Made by a program: the position numbers and the translations under genes
Shown: positions 7,830 through 16,921 of the stretch, piece by piece
Position numbering within the stretch: position 1 is the stretch's first letter
Layout of the letters: each line of letters begins with the position of its first letter
From: Croceicoccus naphthovorans
GTDB taxonomy: Bacteria > Pseudomonadota > Alphaproteobacteria > Sphingomonadales > Sphingomonadaceae
Direction of reading: 5' to 3'
Length of the DNA stretch: 64,000 nucleotides
NCBI RefSeq assembly: GCF_001028705.1
Contig: NZ_CP011770.1
Span: forward strand, 2,855,501 to 2,919,500
Notes under the pieces: model-generated
What the model was told of the DNA's origin: nothing
Database searches by the model: none
Seen by the model: only the letters and a program-made list of their open reading frames with translations

Positions 7830-9605
7830 ATGTCTACGCAAGCTCTTATCTATCTCTTCGTCGGCGTCAGCTTCGCGCTGTACATCGGCATCGCCATCTG
7901 GACGCGGGCCGGTTCGACGAAGGAATTCTACGTGGCCGGTGGCGGTGTCCATCCGGTCGTCAACGGCATGGCAACGGCGGCGGACTGGATGAGCGCCGCC
8001 TCGTTCATTTCCATGGCCGGCCTCATCGCCTTCATGGGCTATGACGGTTCGGTCTACCTGATGGGCTGGACCGGCGGGTACGTGATGCTCGCCCTTCTGC
8101 TTGCGCCATACCTGCGCAAGTTCGGCCAGTTCACGGTGCCCGACTTCATCGGCACGCGGTACTATTCAAAGGTCGCGCGCACGGTGGCGGTGATCTGCCT
8201 GATCTTCATCAGCTTCACCTATATCGCCGGGCAGATGCGCGGCGTGGGTATCGTCTTCAGCCGGTTCCTTGATGTCGACGTCAACATGGGCGTCATCATC
8301 GGGATGTGCATCGTGTTCTTTTACGCCGTTCTGGGCGGGATGAAGGGCATCACCTATACGCAGGTGGCACAATACTGCGTGCTGATCTTCGCCTACATGG
8401 TTCCGGCCTTCTTCATCTCGATGCTGGTAACAGGCAACCCGATCCCGCAAATCGGCCTTGGCTCCACCGTCAACGACGGGTCGGGGATGTACGTGCTCCA
8501 GAAGCTGGACGAATCGCTTCAGATGATGGGTTTCGGCCCATACACCGACGGTTCGAAGTCGATGATCGACGTGTTCTGCATCACCGCAGCCCTGATGATC
8601 GGCACGGCAGGCCTGCCGCACGTCATCGTTCGCTTTTTCACCGTTCCCAAGGCTTCGGACGCGCGCCGTTCGGCTGGCTGGGCGCTGATCTTCATCGCGC
8701 TGCTCTACACCACGGCCCCCGCGGTCGCGGCGTTCGCCCGCCTGAACTTCAACGACACGGTCAACCAGACGGCTTATTCCGAAGCTCCGGGCTGGTTCAA
8801 GAACTGGGAGCGGAACAACCTCATCGCCTTTCAGGACAAGAACGGCGACGGCGTGATGCAGGTCGCTTCGGGGGATGCCTTTGCCGGCGCGCCCGAATTT
8901 ACCGAAGGCACCGGCCCCAGCGGTGAGCGTCTGCTTACCAACGAACCGAACGCCGACAGCGCGAACGAGGTCTATGTCGACCGCGACATCATGGTCCTTG
9001 CCAATCCGGAAATCGCCAACCTGCCGGGCTGGGTCATCGCCCTTGTCGCGGCGGGCGGTCTTGCCGCGGCGCTCTCCACCGCTGCGGGTCTGTTGCTCGT
9101 CATCTCCACGGCGGTTGCGCACGATCTGCTGAAGTCCACCTTCAAACCGGACATTTCGGAAAAGGGTGAGCTTCTGGCGGCGCGCGTCGCGGCAACGGCT
9201 GCGATCGTGGTGGCCGGCATCCTTGGCATCTATCCCCCGGGATGGGTGGCGCAAGTCGTGGCCTTTGCGTTCGGTCTGGCGGCAGCATCGCTGTTCCCGG
9301 CGATCTTCATGGGCATCTTCTCCAAGAAGATGAACAAGGAAGGCGCGATTGCGGGCATGGTCACCGGTCTGGCGTTCACGTTCCTCTACATCGCTTACTT
9401 CAAGCTGTGGAACCCGGATGCGAACGTTGCCGAAAATTGGCTGCTGGGCATTTCGCCCGAAGGTATCGGGGTGATCGGCATGGTCCTGAACTTCGTCGTC
9501 GCCATCGTGGTCATGAAGATGACCGCACCGGCACCGGCGGAAATCGGACGGCTGGTCGAATCGATCCGCGTGCCGCGCGGCGCAACCGGGGCGCACGCCC
9601 ACTAA
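7830..9605 (+). CDS. Sodium:solute symporter, VC_2705 (ActP-like) subfamily
   Basis: A 591-aa SSS-family permease with about 13 membrane segments and sodium-symporter landmarks such as GWTGGYVMLALLLAPYLRKFG and the FFTVPKASDARRS region. In this subfamily the likely substrate is acetate or another short-chain carboxylate, taken up with Na+. The ATG at 7830 is preceded by GAGGGG. The frame is open further upstream but overlaps DUF4212. An extra loop (near 8836-8870) contains DKNGDGVMQ, which resembles the first half of an EF-hand. Neighbouring genes (DUF4212, DUF294 protein, symporter-fused kinase) fit an acetate uptake and sensing module. Substrate is inferred. Confidence 0.9.
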   Translation: MSTQALIYLFVGVSFALYIGIAIWTRAGSTKEFYVAGGGVHPVVNGMATAADWMSAASFISMAGLIAFMGYDGSVYLMGWTGGYVMLALLLAPYLRKFGQFTVPDFIGTRYYSKVARTVAVICLIFISFTYIAGQMRGVGIVFSRFLDVDVNMGVIIGMCIVFFYAVLGGMKGITYTQVAQYCVLIFAYMVPAFFISMLVTGNPIPQIGLGSTVNDGSGMYVLQKLDESLQMMGFGPYTDGSKSMIDVFCITAALMIGTAGLPHVIVRFFTVPKASDARRSAGWALIFIALLYTTAPAVAAFARLNFNDTVNQTAYSEAPGWFKNWERNNLIAFQDKNGDGVMQVASGDAFAGAPEFTEGTGPSGERLLTNEPNADSANEVYVDRDIMVLANPEIANLPGWVIALVAAGGLAAALSTAAGLLLVISTAVAHDLLKSTFKPDISEKGELLAARVAATAAIVVAGILGIYPPGWVAQVVAFAFGLAAASLFPAIFMGIFSKKMNKEGAIAGMVTGLAFTFLYIAYFKLWNPDANVAENWLLGISPEGIGVIGMVLNFVVAIVVMKMTAPAPAEIGRLVESIRVPRGATGAHAH

Positions 9606-9649
9606 GGGGCGCGCACCCGGACCAACTCCCCCCTCCTGGGGGTCCCTCG

Positions 9650-9683
9650 GATGGGGGGCGTCGGATGACCGTCGCCCCCCATC
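9650..9683 (+). terminator. Probable Rho-independent terminator after the symporter operon
   Basis: GATGGGGGGCG (9650-9660) pairs perfectly with CGCCCCCCATC (9673-9683) around a 12-nt loop, starting 45 bp after the symporter stop and followed by a short TTCGTT. A smaller C5/G5 hairpin lies just before it (about 9629-9642). The T-run is weak, so termination may be partial. The kinase gene begins about 85 bp later. Confidence 0.6.
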
Positions 9684-9769
9684 TTCGTTGCGGGTGGACG
9701 GGCGCAGCAAGGGGCTTTTGCTTTCGCCCGCAATTCGCCTAACGTCAGACTGGTAGAGGGGGGACACGC

Positions 9770-12700
9770 TTGAGCGCCATGTCGATGATCGTCGTGCCAC
9801 TCGTCGCGCTGCTCTATGCCGCGCTGCTGTTCCTCGTCGCCCACCTCGGCAATCGAGAGAGCTTTGCCGATCTTGCGGAGCGGCATAAACGCACGATCTT
9901 CGGCCTCAGCCTTGCGGTCTATTGCACCAGCTGGACGTTCTATGGCGCGGTAGAGACCGCCGCATCAGGCGGTTGGCAATTCGTGCCGATCTACCTTGGC
10001 CCCATTATCCTGTTCGTCGTTTTCGGCAAATTTATCGCCCGCGTGCTGCAACAGGGAAAGGCGCAGCATTCGACATCCATCGCGGACTTCCTGTCGGCCC
10101 GCTACGGCAAGAGCGCGTGGATCGCCGCCTCTGTCACTTTGATCGCTCTATTCGGGGCGCTGCCCTACATGGCGCTGCAACTGCTGTCGGTCAGCCAGAC
10201 GATGATGGCGCTGGTGCCCGACCTGTCGAACGCCATTCCGGCAGAGGAAGTGACAATGACCGTCGCGGCCGCGATGGCGGCCTTTGCCATGCTGTTCGGC
10301 ACCGGGCGCATCGACCTGACGCAGCACAACCGCGGCCTTGTCATCGCCATCGCGTTCGAGGCGGTAGTAAAGCTGATCGCGCTGGTCGCTGTCGCAGCGT
10401 TTGCGGTGACGCTGCTTATGGTCGACCTGCCGCGCGGAGAGACTTTGCGCCGGCTCGATGCCAGCTTTTCTGTCGGGCAGTTCGATGCACGGTTCGCGGT
10501 GATGACCTTTCTGGCCGCGATGGCGATCCTGTGCCTGCCACGCCAGTTCCACGTGCTGGTGGTGGAAGCGCGGGAGAACAAGCTGAAAGGCACGGGCCGC
10601 TGGCTTTTCCCCCTCTATCTCTTGATCGTCACGCTATGCATCGTGCCGGTGATGATCGCGGGGCAGGCGCTGATCCCGCAGGTGCCCGCCGCGATCCACA
10701 TGCTGCAACTGCCCGCTGCGTTCGGGGCGGACTGGCTGGCGATGCTGGCCTTCCTTGGCGGGTTCTCGGCCTCGACCGGCATGATCATCGTCACCTCCAT
10801 CGCGCTGTCGGGCATGATTACCAACGACCTGATCGTGCCGCTGTTCTTCCGCGGCCAAATGCGCCGCCGGGGCGAGGCGCAACCGTTCGGCGCAACGCTG
10901 ATCAACATCCGTCGGCTGGTGATCGCCGGGCTGATGGCGCTGGCTTACGCGTACCTGCGATCCTCCACCGGCATGTCGCTGGCGGGGCTAGGCGAAATTG
11001 CCTTTGCCGGGGCCGCGCAGTTCGCGCCGGGGCTGTTGTTCGGGTTCTTCTGGCGCAAGGCCAACCGCGTCGGGATGATCGCCGGACTGGGTGCCGGGTT
11101 TACGACGTGGCTGCTGCTGCTCGCCATGCCGATCTTCGGCAGCGACATCGTGCCGCCGGTTATCGGCACCGACCCGTTCGTATCGGGCGTCTTGCTCTCA
11201 CTATCGGCCAACGTGGCGCTGTTCGTGCTGTTCAGCCTTGCCGCGGAACCGACCCTGCTGGACCGGGTGCAGGCCGTGGCCTTCGTCGACCGCAGCGAGA
11301 CCGACGCCAGCCGCGCCCGCATCGTGACCGACACCCGCGTCGCCGATTTCCGCCTGCTGCTCGAACAGTTTCTCGGCCCCGAAAAGGCGCGCGACGCGCT
11401 GAACCGGCTGCGGCTGGTGACCGCACGGCGCTATCAGGATGCCGACCAGCCCGATGCCGAACTGATCGACACCACCGAGCGGCTGGTCAGCTCGATCATC
11501 GGATCGTCCTCTGCCCGCGCGCTGGTGCAATCCACGCTGGAGGGTGAGCCGGTCAGCGTCGAACGCGTCGTCGCCATGTTCGACGAAACCAGCCAGCGGC
11601 TGCAATTCGGGTCCGACCTCCTTCAGATCGCTATCGAGAATATCGACCAAGGCATCTCGGTGGTGGACGCGGACCAGCGATTGGTCGCGTGGAACAACCG
11701 GTATCGAGAAATGTTCGACCTGCCGCCCGAACTGGTCGAAGTCGGACGACCGATTGCAGAGCTGATCCGTTTCAACATGCGTTCCGTCGGGATCGGCGAG
11801 GATGCGATCGAGCGTGAAGTGTCGAAACGCCTGTTCCACTTGCGCGCGGGCCGCCGGCATCTGACCGAACGCGAACAGCCCGACGGGCGCGTGCTGCGCA
11901 TCCTCGGCAACGCGGCACCCGGCGGCGGTTATGTCACCAGCTACACCGACATTACCGCCGACCGTAAGGCAGAGGCCGCGCTGGAGGCGAAGGTGCGCGA
12001 ACGCACCGAACAGCTGGTCGAAGCGAACCGCGCGCTGGAAACAGCGACCAGGTCCAAAACCCGCTTCCTCGCCGCAGCCAGCCACGATCTGGTCCAGCCG
12101 ATGAACGCGGCGCGCCTGTTCGCCAGCGCCTTGGCAGAGGAAATCGGCCCGGACCGCGCGCAGGAATCGGCGCTGCTGGACCAGATCGACCGCTCCATCG
12201 AAACCGCCGACCGGTTGCTTCGCGCCTTGCTCGACATATCGCGGCTCGACGGCGGCAAGGCGCGGGTGGAGCCCGAACGCTTCGCGCTGGACCGGGTGTT
12301 CGAAGAGATCGAGAACGAGTTCGCGGTGCAGGCCGAGGCGAAGGGGCTGGGCCTGACCGTCCGCCGCACGGGGCTGTGGCTAAAGACCGACCGGGGGCTG
12401 TTCGTCTCGGTGCTGCAGAACCTCGTCACCAATGCCGTGCGCTATACCGACGAGGGGCGCATCCTTGTCGCCGCGCGCAAGCGGGGGCAGCAAGTGGAAG
12501 TGATCGTCGCGGATCAAGGGCGCGGCATTTCCGAGGAAGACCTGCCGCGCATCTTCGAGGAATTCACCCGCGTCGGTCAACGCGACAATGCGTCGTCGGG
12601 GCACAGCCTCGGCCTCGGCCTGGCCATCGTGCGGCGCATTGCGGCGATGCTGGGGACGGAGATTGCAACACGATCCGTGCTGGGGCGCGGCACCTGTTTC

Positions 12701-13132
12701 AGCTTCTGCCTGCCGATGGCCGAACCGGGCAAAGTCGCCCCAACCCCTACACCGGCGCGTCCGCAATCCGCGATGCCTACGGCCTATACCATCGCCTGTG
12801 TCGACAACGATCCGGCGGGGCTGGCAGCGGTTACCGCGCTGTTCGAACGGTGGGGACATACGGTGCATTCGGCGACCGATCCGGCGGCGCTGGACCTTGC
12901 CGATGCGCCCGATCTGGTCGTGCTGGATTACCAGTTGGACGATGGACTGCGCGGCGATGCCGCCTACGAAACGCTGTGCCAGCGGTGGGGCGCAAGACCG
13001 CCAGCGATCCTGCTGACTGCGGAGGAAACGGCGGAAACCAAGGCCGCCGCAGACCGCATCGGGGCGCGGCGCATGATCAAACCGCCCTCGCCCCCGACGC
13101 TGCGGGCGCTGGTCAGCGCGCTACTCGGATAG
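9770..13132 (+). CDS. Symporter-domain hybrid histidine kinase (CrbS-like)
   Basis: An 1120-aa inner-membrane sensor. Residues 1 to about 490 are a full SSS/PutP-like transporter domain. A linker resembling the STAC region follows (VADFRLLLEQFLG), then a PAS domain (about 620-735, NIDQGISVVDADQRLVAWNNRY), a coiled coil, HisKA with the phospho-accepting His in AASHDLVQP, HATPase_c with N box NLVTNAVRYT and G boxes DQGRGIS and GLGLAIV, and a C-terminal receiver with Asp in VVLDYQLDDG. This is the architecture of CrbS-type kinases that sense and control acetate use. TTG at 9770 is preferred because AGGGGGG lies about 7 bp before it, while the ATG at 9779 would be too far. No cognate LuxR-type regulator is adjacent. 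Confidence 0.92.
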   Translation: MSAMSMIVVPLVALLYAALLFLVAHLGNRESFADLAERHKRTIFGLSLAVYCTSWTFYGAVETAASGGWQFVPIYLGPIILFVVFGKFIARVLQQGKAQHSTSIADFLSARYGKSAWIAASVTLIALFGALPYMALQLLSVSQTMMALVPDLSNAIPAEEVTMTVAAAMAAFAMLFGTGRIDLTQHNRGLVIAIAFEAVVKLIALVAVAAFAVTLLMVDLPRGETLRRLDASFSVGQFDARFAVMTFLAAMAILCLPRQFHVLVVEARENKLKGTGRWLFPLYLLIVTLCIVPVMIAGQALIPQVPAAIHMLQLPAAFGADWLAMLAFLGGFSASTGMIIVTSIALSGMITNDLIVPLFFRGQMRRRGEAQPFGATLINIRRLVIAGLMALAYAYLRSSTGMSLAGLGEIAFAGAAQFAPGLLFGFFWRKANRVGMIAGLGAGFTTWLLLLAMPIFGSDIVPPVIGTDPFVSGVLLSLSANVALFVLFSLAAEPTLLDRVQAVAFVDRSETDASRARIVTDTRVADFRLLLEQFLGPEKARDALNRLRLVTARRYQDADQPDAELIDTTERLVSSIIGSSSARALVQSTLEGEPVSVERVVAMFDETSQRLQFGSDLLQIAIENIDQGISVVDADQRLVAWNNRYREMFDLPPELVEVGRPIAELIRFNMRSVGIGEDAIEREVSKRLFHLRAGRRHLTEREQPDGRVLRILGNAAPGGGYVTSYTDITADRKAEAALEAKVRERTEQLVEANRALETATRSKTRFLAAASHDLVQPMNAARLFASALAEEIGPDRAQESALLDQIDRSIETADRLLRALLDISRLDGGKARVEPERFALDRVFEEIENEFAVQAEAKGLGLTVRRTGLWLKTDRGLFVSVLQNLVTNAVRYTDEGRILVAARKRGQQVEVIVADQGRGISEEDLPRIFEEFTRVGQRDNASSGHSLGLGLAIVRRIAAMLGTEIATRSVLGRGTCFSFCLPMAEPGKVAPTPTPARPQSAMPTAYTIACVDNDPAGLAAVTALFERWGHTVHSATDPAALDLADAPDLVVLDYQLDDGLRGDAAYETLCQRWGARPPAILLTAEETAETKAAADRIGARRMIKPPSPPTLRALVSALLG

Positions 13133-14320
13133 GGCCTGCGCGCAAGCCACCGCGCTGGCCCATGCCCACTGAAAGTTATAGCCGCCCAGCCAGCCGGTAA
13201 CATCCACCGCCTCGCCTATGAAGTACAATCCGGGCACGGTTTTTGCCTCCATCGTTTTCGACGACAGCCCCGCCGTGGCGACGCCGCCGACGGTGACCTC
13301 GGCCTTGGCGAATCCTTCGGTGCCGGTCGGGTGAAACGTCCAGCGCTTCAACCGTTCTCCGCCCGCGCGCAGGGCCTTGTCCTTGGTGTCGGCAAAGGCG
13401 GTTTCGATGCCGATACGGTCGGCGAGCGCCGCAGCCAGCCGGTCCGGCATCGTGGCGGAAAGCGTGGAGCGCACGGTTGCCTTGGGGTTCTCGGCCTTGG
13501 CCTCGATCAGGCGTTCCGCCGTGGCATCGGGCAGGAAATCGACCGTCACCGCCTCCCCCGATTGCCAGTATGAAGAGACCTGCAAGATTGCCGGCCCAGA
13601 CAGCCCGCGATGGGTGAACAGCGCCGCCTCGCGGAACTTCGGCCCTTTTGCCGCGGATTGGCCTGCCTCCGCAACAACCTCGTTCGCCACGCCCGACAAG
13701 TCGCGAAACAGTGCATCGTCATCGCCCAGCGTCAGCGGTACCAGCGCCGGACGCGGCTGAACGACTTTCAGCCCGAACTGCCTTGCAAGGTCATAGGCGA
13801 ACCCGGTCGCGCCCATTTTGGGTATCGATGGCCCGCCGGTGGCAACGACCAGCTTCGTCGCGTTGACCGCGCCTTTCCCGGTTTCAACCGTGAACAGACC
13901 ATCGGCATGGCGCACGCCCCCGATGGCCGCGCCGCAGCGAAGCTCGACTTGGCCCTTGGCGCATTCGGCCAGCAGCATATCGACGATCTGCACGGCCGAG
14001 CCATCGCAGAACAACTGGCCCAACGTTTTCTCATGCCAGGCAATGCCGTAGGTTTCGACCAGTGCGAGGAAGTCCCGCGCCGTATATCGCGCCAGCGCCG
14101 ATTTCGCGAAATGCGGATTGGCCGACAGGTAACGATCCGGCGCAACTTGCAGGTTGGTGAAATTGCACCGCCCGCCGCCTGAAATCAGGATCTTCTTGCC
14201 GGGCCGGTCAGCACCCTCCAGCAAAAGCACCCGCAAACCCCGCTGCCCCGCACGCGCGGCGCACATCAAACCGGCCGCGCCTGCGCCCAGCACGATGACG
14301 TCGAATACGTCCCCGCTCAC
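13121..14320 (-). CDS. HI0933/BaiN-family FAD-dependent oxidoreductase
   Basis: A 399-aa flavoprotein with an N-terminal Rossmann motif GAGAAG (about residues 12-17), the family signature GKKILISGGGRCNFTN and a C-terminal GGYNFQWAWASA that closes the FAD site. Members are cytoplasmic. The BaiN name comes from bile-acid work and no substrate can be inferred here. It starts with GTG at 14320 within the der stop (GTGA overlap) and its 3' end overlaps the convergent kinase gene by 12 bp. Confidence 0.9.
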   Translation of the reverse strand: MSGDVFDVIVLGAGAAGLMCAARAGQRGLRVLLLEGADRPGKKILISGGGRCNFTNLQVAPDRYLSANPHFAKSALARYTARDFLALVETYGIAWHEKTLGQLFCDGSAVQIVDMLLAECAKGQVELRCGAAIGGVRHADGLFTVETGKGAVNATKLVVATGGPSIPKMGATGFAYDLARQFGLKVVQPRPALVPLTLGDDDALFRDLSGVANEVVAEAGQSAAKGPKFREAALFTHRGLSGPAILQVSSYWQSGEAVTVDFLPDATAERLIEAKAENPKATVRSTLSATMPDRLAAALADRIGIETAFADTKDKALRAGGERLKRWTFHPTGTEGFAKAEVTVGGVATAGLSSKTMEAKTVPGLYFIGEAVDVTGWLGGYNFQWAWASAVACAQALSE

Positions 14321-15693
14321 GATTTCGCGTAGGGGTTCTTCGGACTGCGCAGCATGATGCGAACCGGCACCGAGCCGAACCCGAGATCACGGCGCATGGA
14401 ATTCACCAGATAGCGTTCGTAGGACGCGGGCAGGTCATCCAGCCGCGTGCCAAAAATCACGAAACGCGGCGGCCTTGCCCCGGTCTGCGTGATATAGCGC
14501 AGCTTGATCCGCTTGCCCCCCGGCGCGGGCGGCGGGTTGGCGGCCATGGCATCGTCGAACCAGCGGTTCAGTGCCGCCGTCGGCACGCGCCGGTTCCAGA
14601 TGTCGCGCGTTTCGAACGCGGCGCCCAGCAGATTATCCAGCCCCTTGCCCGTCCGCGCCGACACCGCAACCAGCGGCACGCCTTTCACCTGCGCCAAGCC
14701 TTCGTCCAGCGCGTGGCGAATGCCGTTGAACAGGCCCGAAGGGTCCTCCGCCACGTCCCACTTGTTGATCGCAACGATCAGCGCGCGGCCTTCCTCGACG
14801 ACGTGGGCCGCGATCTTGAGATCCTGATGCTCCAGACCTTTCGTGGCATCGAGCAGCAGCACGACCACCTCGGCAAAGTCCACCGCGTGGCGCGCGTCGG
14901 CAACGGCCAGCTTTTCCAGCTTGTCGGTCACTTTTGCGCGTTTGCGCATGCCCGCCGTGTCGATCAGCTTGACCCGACGATCCTCGCCCAGCTTCGGATC
15001 GTGCCAGACCCAGTCGATGGCGATCGAATCGCGCGTGATCCCCGCCTCCGGCCCGGTCAGCAGGCGATCTTCGCGCAAAAGCTGGTTGATCAGCGTGGAC
15101 TTGCCCGCATTCGGGCGGCCCACGATGGCCAGTTGCAGCGGGCCGAGCGGCTTTTCCTCGTCCTCGCCCAGTTCGACCGCGTGTTCGTCAGGCTGAAGCG
15201 GGTCGAGAATCGGCAACAGCGCCTCGAACAGGTCGGCAACGCCCTCGCCATGCTCGGCGCTCATCGCCACAGGATCGCCAAGACCCAGCGCATAGGATTC
15301 GAAAATACCCGAATCGCCCGCCTTACCCTCGGCCTTGTTGGCGACGACGGTGACGGGCACCGACGTGCGTTGCAGCCAGCGGGCGATTTCCTCGTCCAGC
15401 GGGGTCAACCCGGCGCGGCTGTCGATCACGAACAGAGCGGCAGCGGCCCCGACCAGCGCGGCCTCCGTCTGCTGACGCATCCGGCCCGGCAGGGTCTCTG
15501 CGTCCTCGTCTTCCCAGCCCGCCGTGTCGACGATCTGGAATTTCAGGCCCAGCAGTTCGACATCGCCGAACCGGCGGTCGCGCGTCACCCCCGGCTGATC
15601 GTCGACCAGCGCGAGTTTCTTGCCGACGAGCCGATTGAACAGCGTCGACTTGCCCACATTGGGGCGTCCGATGATGACGACTTGCGGCAGCAT
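14317..15693 (-). CDS. der: Ribosome-assembly GTPase Der (EngA)
   Basis: A 458-aa protein with two tandem G domains and a C-terminal KH-like domain, needed for 50S subunit maturation. G1 motifs are GRPNVGKST near residue 9 and GRPNAGKST near residue 190. The matching NKAE and NKWD G4 motifs are present, as is the family DDQPGVTRDR switch. I place the start at the ATG at 15693 (MLPQVVIIGRP). A TTG at 15702 would add three residues and neither has a clear ribosome-binding site. It is cotranscribed with the flavoprotein gene downstream. Confidence 0.95.
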   Translation of the reverse strand: MLPQVVIIGRPNVGKSTLFNRLVGKKLALVDDQPGVTRDRRFGDVELLGLKFQIVDTAGWEDEDAETLPGRMRQQTEAALVGAAAALFVIDSRAGLTPLDEEIARWLQRTSVPVTVVANKAEGKAGDSGIFESYALGLGDPVAMSAEHGEGVADLFEALLPILDPLQPDEHAVELGEDEEKPLGPLQLAIVGRPNAGKSTLINQLLREDRLLTGPEAGITRDSIAIDWVWHDPKLGEDRRVKLIDTAGMRKRAKVTDKLEKLAVADARHAVDFAEVVVLLLDATKGLEHQDLKIAAHVVEEGRALIVAINKWDVAEDPSGLFNGIRHALDEGLAQVKGVPLVAVSARTGKGLDNLLGAAFETRDIWNRRVPTAALNRWFDDAMAANPPPAPGGKRIKLRYITQTGARPPRFVIFGTRLDDLPASYERYLVNSMRRDLGFGSVPVRIMLRSPKNPYAKS

Positions 15694-15797
15694 CCGCGCC
15701 AAGTGGCGATTTGGCGCGGGTTACGCAAGGAAATTACACGAGCGTCCGTAGTTGTGAGGCCCGGGCGCAGCGACCAAAGGGAGCGAACCGACGCCAA

Positions 15798-16667
15798 TCA
15801 AAGCGTCGTGAAGATGCTGCCGAAGTCTTTTCCGCCCAAGCCCGCCTTGTCGGCTGCTTCGTAAATCTCGGTCGCCTTGCGGCCCAGATCAACCTTTGCG
15901 CCGCTGTCGTCCGCCGCCGCCATGGCAAGGCGCAAGTCCTTCAGCATCAGCGCGACCGCGAAGCCGCCCGCGTAATCGTTGTCTGCCGGGCTGGCTGATC
16001 CTACGCCCGGAACCGGGGTGTAGTCGTTGAGCGACCAGCAATAACCGGTCGATTTCGAGCTGATGTCATAAAACGTCTGCGGGTCCAGCCCGTTGCGCTC
16101 GGCCAGCTTCATAGCCTCGCACGTGCCGATCATATGCGCGGCGAGCAGCATGTTGTTGCACATCTTCGCGACCTGACCGGCCCCGGCGTCGCCCGCGCGG
16201 ATCACGGCCTTGGCCATTGGTTCCAGCACCGGCTTGGCCCGCTCGAACGCCGAAGCGGTGCCGCCAACCATGAAAGTCAGGTTTCCGCCATTGGCCGCCG
16301 CGATGCCGCCCGACACCGGGGCATCGACCATGTCATAGCCTGCCTTCGTTGCGGTTTCGATCATTTCGCGCGCGGTGGCGACGTCGATCGTGGAACAGTC
16401 TAGCAGCAGCGCGCCCTTGGGCGCCTTGCCGATCACGTCGTTCGTCAGCACCGCCTTCACGATCGCGCCATTGGGCAGCATCGTGACGACCGCCTCGGCA
16501 TCGGCCACCGCCTCGGGCACGGCCGTAAACATCGTACAGCCGTTCTCCGCCGCGCGGGCCAGCGCCTCTTCGGACAAGTCGAAAGCAGCCACCTCGTGCC
16601 CCGCCTTGGCCAGGTTCGCGGCCATCCCGCCGCCCATGTTGCCAAGGCCGATGAATGCGATTTTCAT
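15798..16667 (-). CDS. mmsB: 3-hydroxyisobutyrate dehydrogenase
   Basis: Oxidises 3-hydroxyisobutyrate to methylmalonate semialdehyde with NAD+ in valine breakdown. The 289-aa product has the beta-hydroxyacid dehydrogenase layout: GLGNMGGGMA at residues 7-16, the substrate-binding DAPVSGG, the catalytic Lys region GAGQVAKMCNNM and the C-terminal LMLKDLRLA. It is the last gene of the valine operon and its ATG overlaps the stop of the small membrane-protein gene by 4 bp. About 100 bp separates it from der. Confidence 0.95.
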   Translation of the reverse strand: MKIAFIGLGNMGGGMAANLAKAGHEVAAFDLSEEALARAAENGCTMFTAVPEAVADAEAVVTMLPNGAIVKAVLTNDVIGKAPKGALLLDCSTIDVATAREMIETATKAGYDMVDAPVSGGIAAANGGNLTFMVGGTASAFERAKPVLEPMAKAVIRAGDAGAGQVAKMCNNMLLAAHMIGTCEAMKLAERNGLDPQTFYDISSKSTGYCWSLNDYTPVPGVGSASPADNDYAGGFAVALMLKDLRLAMAAADDSGAKVDLGRKATEIYEAADKAGLGGKDFGSIFTTL

Positions 16668-16921
16668 AGCAAATCCAGTCCAGAAAATAGCCCGTAGCCT
16701 CCGATGACAATCAGAAGAGGCCCGAAGAGTGAAATCATGACGAGTTGTAGTCGCTGGAGGACGCGGTCGAATTTTGTCAGCGGCAGAGGTTCAGCGCCAG
16801 TAGTCTTGAGTATCGCCGCTTCGGCGATACTAACCATCTCGTCCTTGCGATGCCGCCAACCAAGGATGGCCAGCCAAGAAAACAGCAGTCCAACTACCAA
16901 GAGAACCAGAGCGAAGATCAC
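16664..16921 (-). CDS. Small two-helix membrane protein in the valine operon
   Basis: An 85-aa product not recognised as a named family. Residues about 1-22 ([19 protein letters not shown]) and 62-83 form two membrane helices, joined by a charged cytoplasmic or periplasmic loop. The GTG start at 16921 overlaps the stop of the enoyl-CoA hydratase gene (GTGA), and its own TGA overlaps the mmsB start (ATGA), so it is locked into the operon between two enzymes of valine catabolism. Its upstream open frame is only an antisense-phase shadow of the hydratase. Whether it serves the pathway or is a passenger is unknown. Confidence 0.75.
   Translation of the reverse strand: MIFALVLLVVGLLFSWLAILGWRHRKDEMVSIAEAAILKTTGAEPLPLTKFDRVLQRLQLVMISLFGPLLIVIGGYGLFSGLDLL

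Noticed and set aside
9770..13132. Split into separate permease and kinase genes
   Set aside because: The frame is continuous with no internal start/stop pair, and the fused SSS-kinase architecture is known.
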